Of a stretch of 64,000 nucleotides of DNA, positions 61,093-64,000 are shown in pieces (position 1 is the stretch's first letter; each line of letters opens with the position of its first letter). The notes under the pieces were generated by a model. The model searched no databases, was not told where the DNA came from, and saw only the letters and a program-made list of their open reading frames with translations. The DNA is from Erythroxylum novogranatense (Eukaryota; Streptophyta; Magnoliopsida; Malpighiales; Erythroxylaceae). Position numbers and translations under genes: made by a program. The DNA lies in assembly GCA_029891385.1 (NCBI GenBank), contig CM057232.1:68015824-68079823 (forward strand), written 5' to 3'.

Positions 61093-64000
61093 TGTAACAT
61101 CCCACCCCCTCCTGGAAGGGTAAAATAGTAAAATTGGCATAGGATGAGACTAATAGGGAATAATTAGTACTGTTCATGCATAATAGGATTGATACACAGT
61201 ATCAATTGTGTACATGGAATTTCGGTATATGCATTCATGATAATTCCCGGTAATTGAGCCTAAAGCAATTTTATTAGGATTAACGTGGTTAATAGGTTTG
61301 GAAAATTATTCTGAGTGCGCTATTAAGCGTTTTAGATTTTAAGAGATTTTCTGGAATTTTTCTGGAATTTTCCGGAGAAAATTCCTGACCGCAAAATCGC
61401 TTGAATCGCCTAAACATGTTTTGGGGTAGAAAATGTAATTTTGTGATTGAAAATTATTTGGAGTGCACTTTTACATGTTTTACAATTTTAGGAATTTCAA
61501 TAATTCTCGAGAAAATGATTCGGGAAAATTCTCTAAATTTCCGGACCGGATAAAATCGTCAATTAGCGAACCTACGATTTTGGTAGCAAAATCGCTACCC
61601 AATGGCACAAGAATATGGGGTATATTATTTTGGGACCGAAAGTAGGGTCATTGGAGTGAATTGGAGTAAAATTTTGACCGGATTAAATAAGTAATATTTT
61701 GACTTTTCAAACAAAAAGAAACCAATGGTATCATGCCATTTAGAAGCATCATTAAATGCTTCCTTCAATGTTCTGGAACGTGGATAGGTTTTAAAAGGAA
61801 AGGAAGATGAATTTTTTTTAAGCTTTCATCATGGTTCATCCGAAAACACACTCTTCCTTACAAACCCTTGAAAATTTTCCTCCTCTCTCATTTTACTCCA
61901 TAACTTTAAGCTACTATCTCTTACTCCCATCAAAGCTAGAAGATGAGCTTTGTGTATACTTGAGAAGGGAAGGAGGATGATACTTTGGTGTAGAAGTTAG
62001 AAAGTGGTTGTTGAAGGTTTGAAGGAGGTTTTAATTTGGTAAGTATTCATTTAAGGTTTGATGTTTAAATGATGTTGCATATGGACTTAGATGTCATGAT
62101 AGTAAGGAGTGATTAATAAAAGGGTTTAGAGCATCTATTAGGTTCATGTAAGCATTAAAGTGATTACTTATATGGTTTAAAGTAATGGGTGTAAGGCTAG
62201 GTGATGGTTGAATTGAAAGTAGTATGATATGGTTTGATTTTAAATAGAATATGGATGATTATTTGGGTATATGAATTGAGGAATTTAATGCTGCCAATTT
62301 TTCAGTATTAGCCCTAGTATATGTATGACTGTAGTAATATTTAATTTGTATTTATTTTGATGTCTAGTGATGTGAAAAAAAAGTTGGAAGTGATTGAACT
62401 AAGATTAACCTTCAATCTGGAAAATTAGATTTGTAATTGATGTTACTGTTTTATTCATAAATTATTGTGTAGAAATGCAAATGAGGTAAGGTTAGTGGCC
62501 ACTGAAACTTTGGGATGTTGGCTTCAATTTAGTGTGAAATAGGTGTTGTTGAATTTCAATGATAGAAGGTTGAATGTTTGCATGGAAAGTTACTGTTCCA
62601 TTGCCTGTGAACAGTAACCGCAACCATGACATCTGAGTTTTGTTGATTTTTATGAATTAATTGAGATGAAATTAGGGAAAATGGTCTTCATGGAAGTTGT
62701 AGTATATTGAATTATCTTTCCATTTCTACTGATCTTGATATTTTTAGAATTGTATATTGGGAGATATGAATTGATTACTAATGACTGGTTTTGAGCATTT
62801 TGGATGAAACCTAGCTTAAGTGTGATTTTGTGAGTTTACTGATTGGAGGCAATTTTAACATTTTATGTGGACTGAATTGGTGTGAGTGAGCTTCTGAAAA
62901 GTTGTAGAGGAAGAGATTACCTTGAAAATGATATATGGTGTGTAATTTTTAGAAGTCAGAATTGGGAGTTAAGATTTTACAAAAACTGATCCTGCATTAG
63001 GATGTGAATGGCTGATCATGGCATTAACTTGCATAATAGTTTTGAAATTGTTAGAAATCGAATTGGAGTGTGAGTTCTTCATGAAACTTGAAGTTTGAGA
63101 TCTTATCTTTTCAGGAACATAAGGTAGTGAATTTGGTGACATTTGTGCTAAGAGATATGCTGTTTGGAAAATTACTGCCCAGATTGATTGATTTCAGTAG
63201 ACTGATTCTTTGTTGAATTGTTTGACCTAGTTAGTTACGGAATTTGATTTTGGGTTGTTCATGAAAGTTGTAGAGGGCATTGTGAACTTATTGACCATAT
63301 TTTTGTGGTAATTTATTTCTGAAGAATCAGTGAATTATGAAATTTCCAATGTATTGCCCTGTGTTAATGGGAATTGAGTAGGCAGAAGGTTTGATGGGAT
63401 ATTTGACACCCTTAGGGTTGGAATTGATTTTTATGGTCTTCTTGAGTATTGTAGAGGGTTTCGTGATCTTTCCAATGAGATATAGATGGTAATTTTCTGA
63501 ATTGTATGCAATGAGTTATTGGTGTTGAAAGTTGGCTTGAAATCAAGAAACTAAAGAAGGGAATAAGGGTTAGATATTAATTGTTTAATTTGACTTTTGG
63601 TTTCTTTTGTCAATAACTTTTCCGTCCGACGTCCGATTGACCTGATCCCAGAGGCATCGGATTCGTTGAATATTTAATTGCATTTATGAGAAAATGAGAA
63701 TTTTAGACGGAATTTGACGTAGCCGGGTACGGAACGGTGAATCATTTTTTTATTTAATTGGGGACCTATAGAGGTCCGAATTATGCCCGTCGGCGCCAAT
63801 AGGTTTCTAAATTTTGATGAAATTTTATAATGGAAAAAAGGGGGATTAAGGCCGGAATTCATGAACATGCATATCTCATCAACATGAGCACAAATTTCAT
63901 ATTTAGTGACTCGTACTTTTCTCGATTCATATAGAGGCCCAATTGGGCGTCGATTGATCGACGTCACGAGACTTCCGGCATTAGCTCGAAGTAATAGGTG
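61093..64000 (+). repeat. Family-2-like Gypsy LTR, runs off the window
   Basis: Starts TGTAACATCCCACCCCC. Its first 250 bases match the starts at 20700 and 59009 in layout ('atgcattcatga...cccggta'). It contains the inverted repeat GTTACTGTTC/GAACAGTAAC near 62590-62618 and degenerate repeats with 'gaaagttgtag'. No coding capacity. Confidence 0.65.

Overview
The window is nuclear DNA of a flowering plant, most likely a eudicot. It is AT-rich, has one ordinary intron-containing plant gene, and is otherwise packed with LTR retrotransposons primed by initiator-methionine tRNA (primer sites of the form TGGTATCAGAG). I cannot name the species. Nothing looks bacterial: no operons, no CRISPR, no rRNA or tRNA genes.

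The host gene is at 34378-36351 on the + strand. It has four coding exons and encodes a 419-residue family GT14 glycosyltransferase of the beta-glucuronosyltransferase GlcAT14 type, which acts on arabinogalactan proteins in the Golgi. A TATA box (33201) and a probable 5'UTR intron (33311-34177) lie upstream.

Left of the gene, 1-30955 is retroelement-derived. 1-2423 is the end of a long Ty3/Gypsy-type LTR (family 1). 2470-6269 is a Copia fragment (leader, primer site, one full LTR) related to the complete element at 45572-55315. 6270-7397 plus 16205-16498 is a family-1 LTR remnant split by a complete but decayed Copia element (7398-16204) with gag, integrase, RT, RNase H and an extra env-like reading frame. 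16499-25398 holds two family-2 LTRs (TGTAACATCCC start) in opposite orientation around a worn-out internal domain. 26612-30955 is another family-1 LTR with its primer site. 30956-32850 is featureless AT-rich DNA.

Right of the gene there is a clear nest. A Copia LTR (36958-37981 plus 57456-57748) begins 606 bases past the stop codon. It is split by a family-1 element (37982-57455) that has two LTRs of about 4.5 kb but only 628 bases of internal DNA: a primer site, a polypurine tract and no coding capacity. One of those LTRs is in turn split by a 9.7 kb Copia element (45572-55315). From 59009 to the right edge lie two more family-2-like LTR starts separated by a 121-base LTR fragment.

The most interesting structure is in the long family-1 LTRs: a 190-bp tandem array, a longer 180-200 bp quasi-periodicity, a fixed slot filled by a different GC-rich or palindromic module in each copy, and a hairpin that seems to be kept by compensating changes. 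I found no new enzymatic or defence system. The unusual candidate is this non-autonomous, large-LTR element family.
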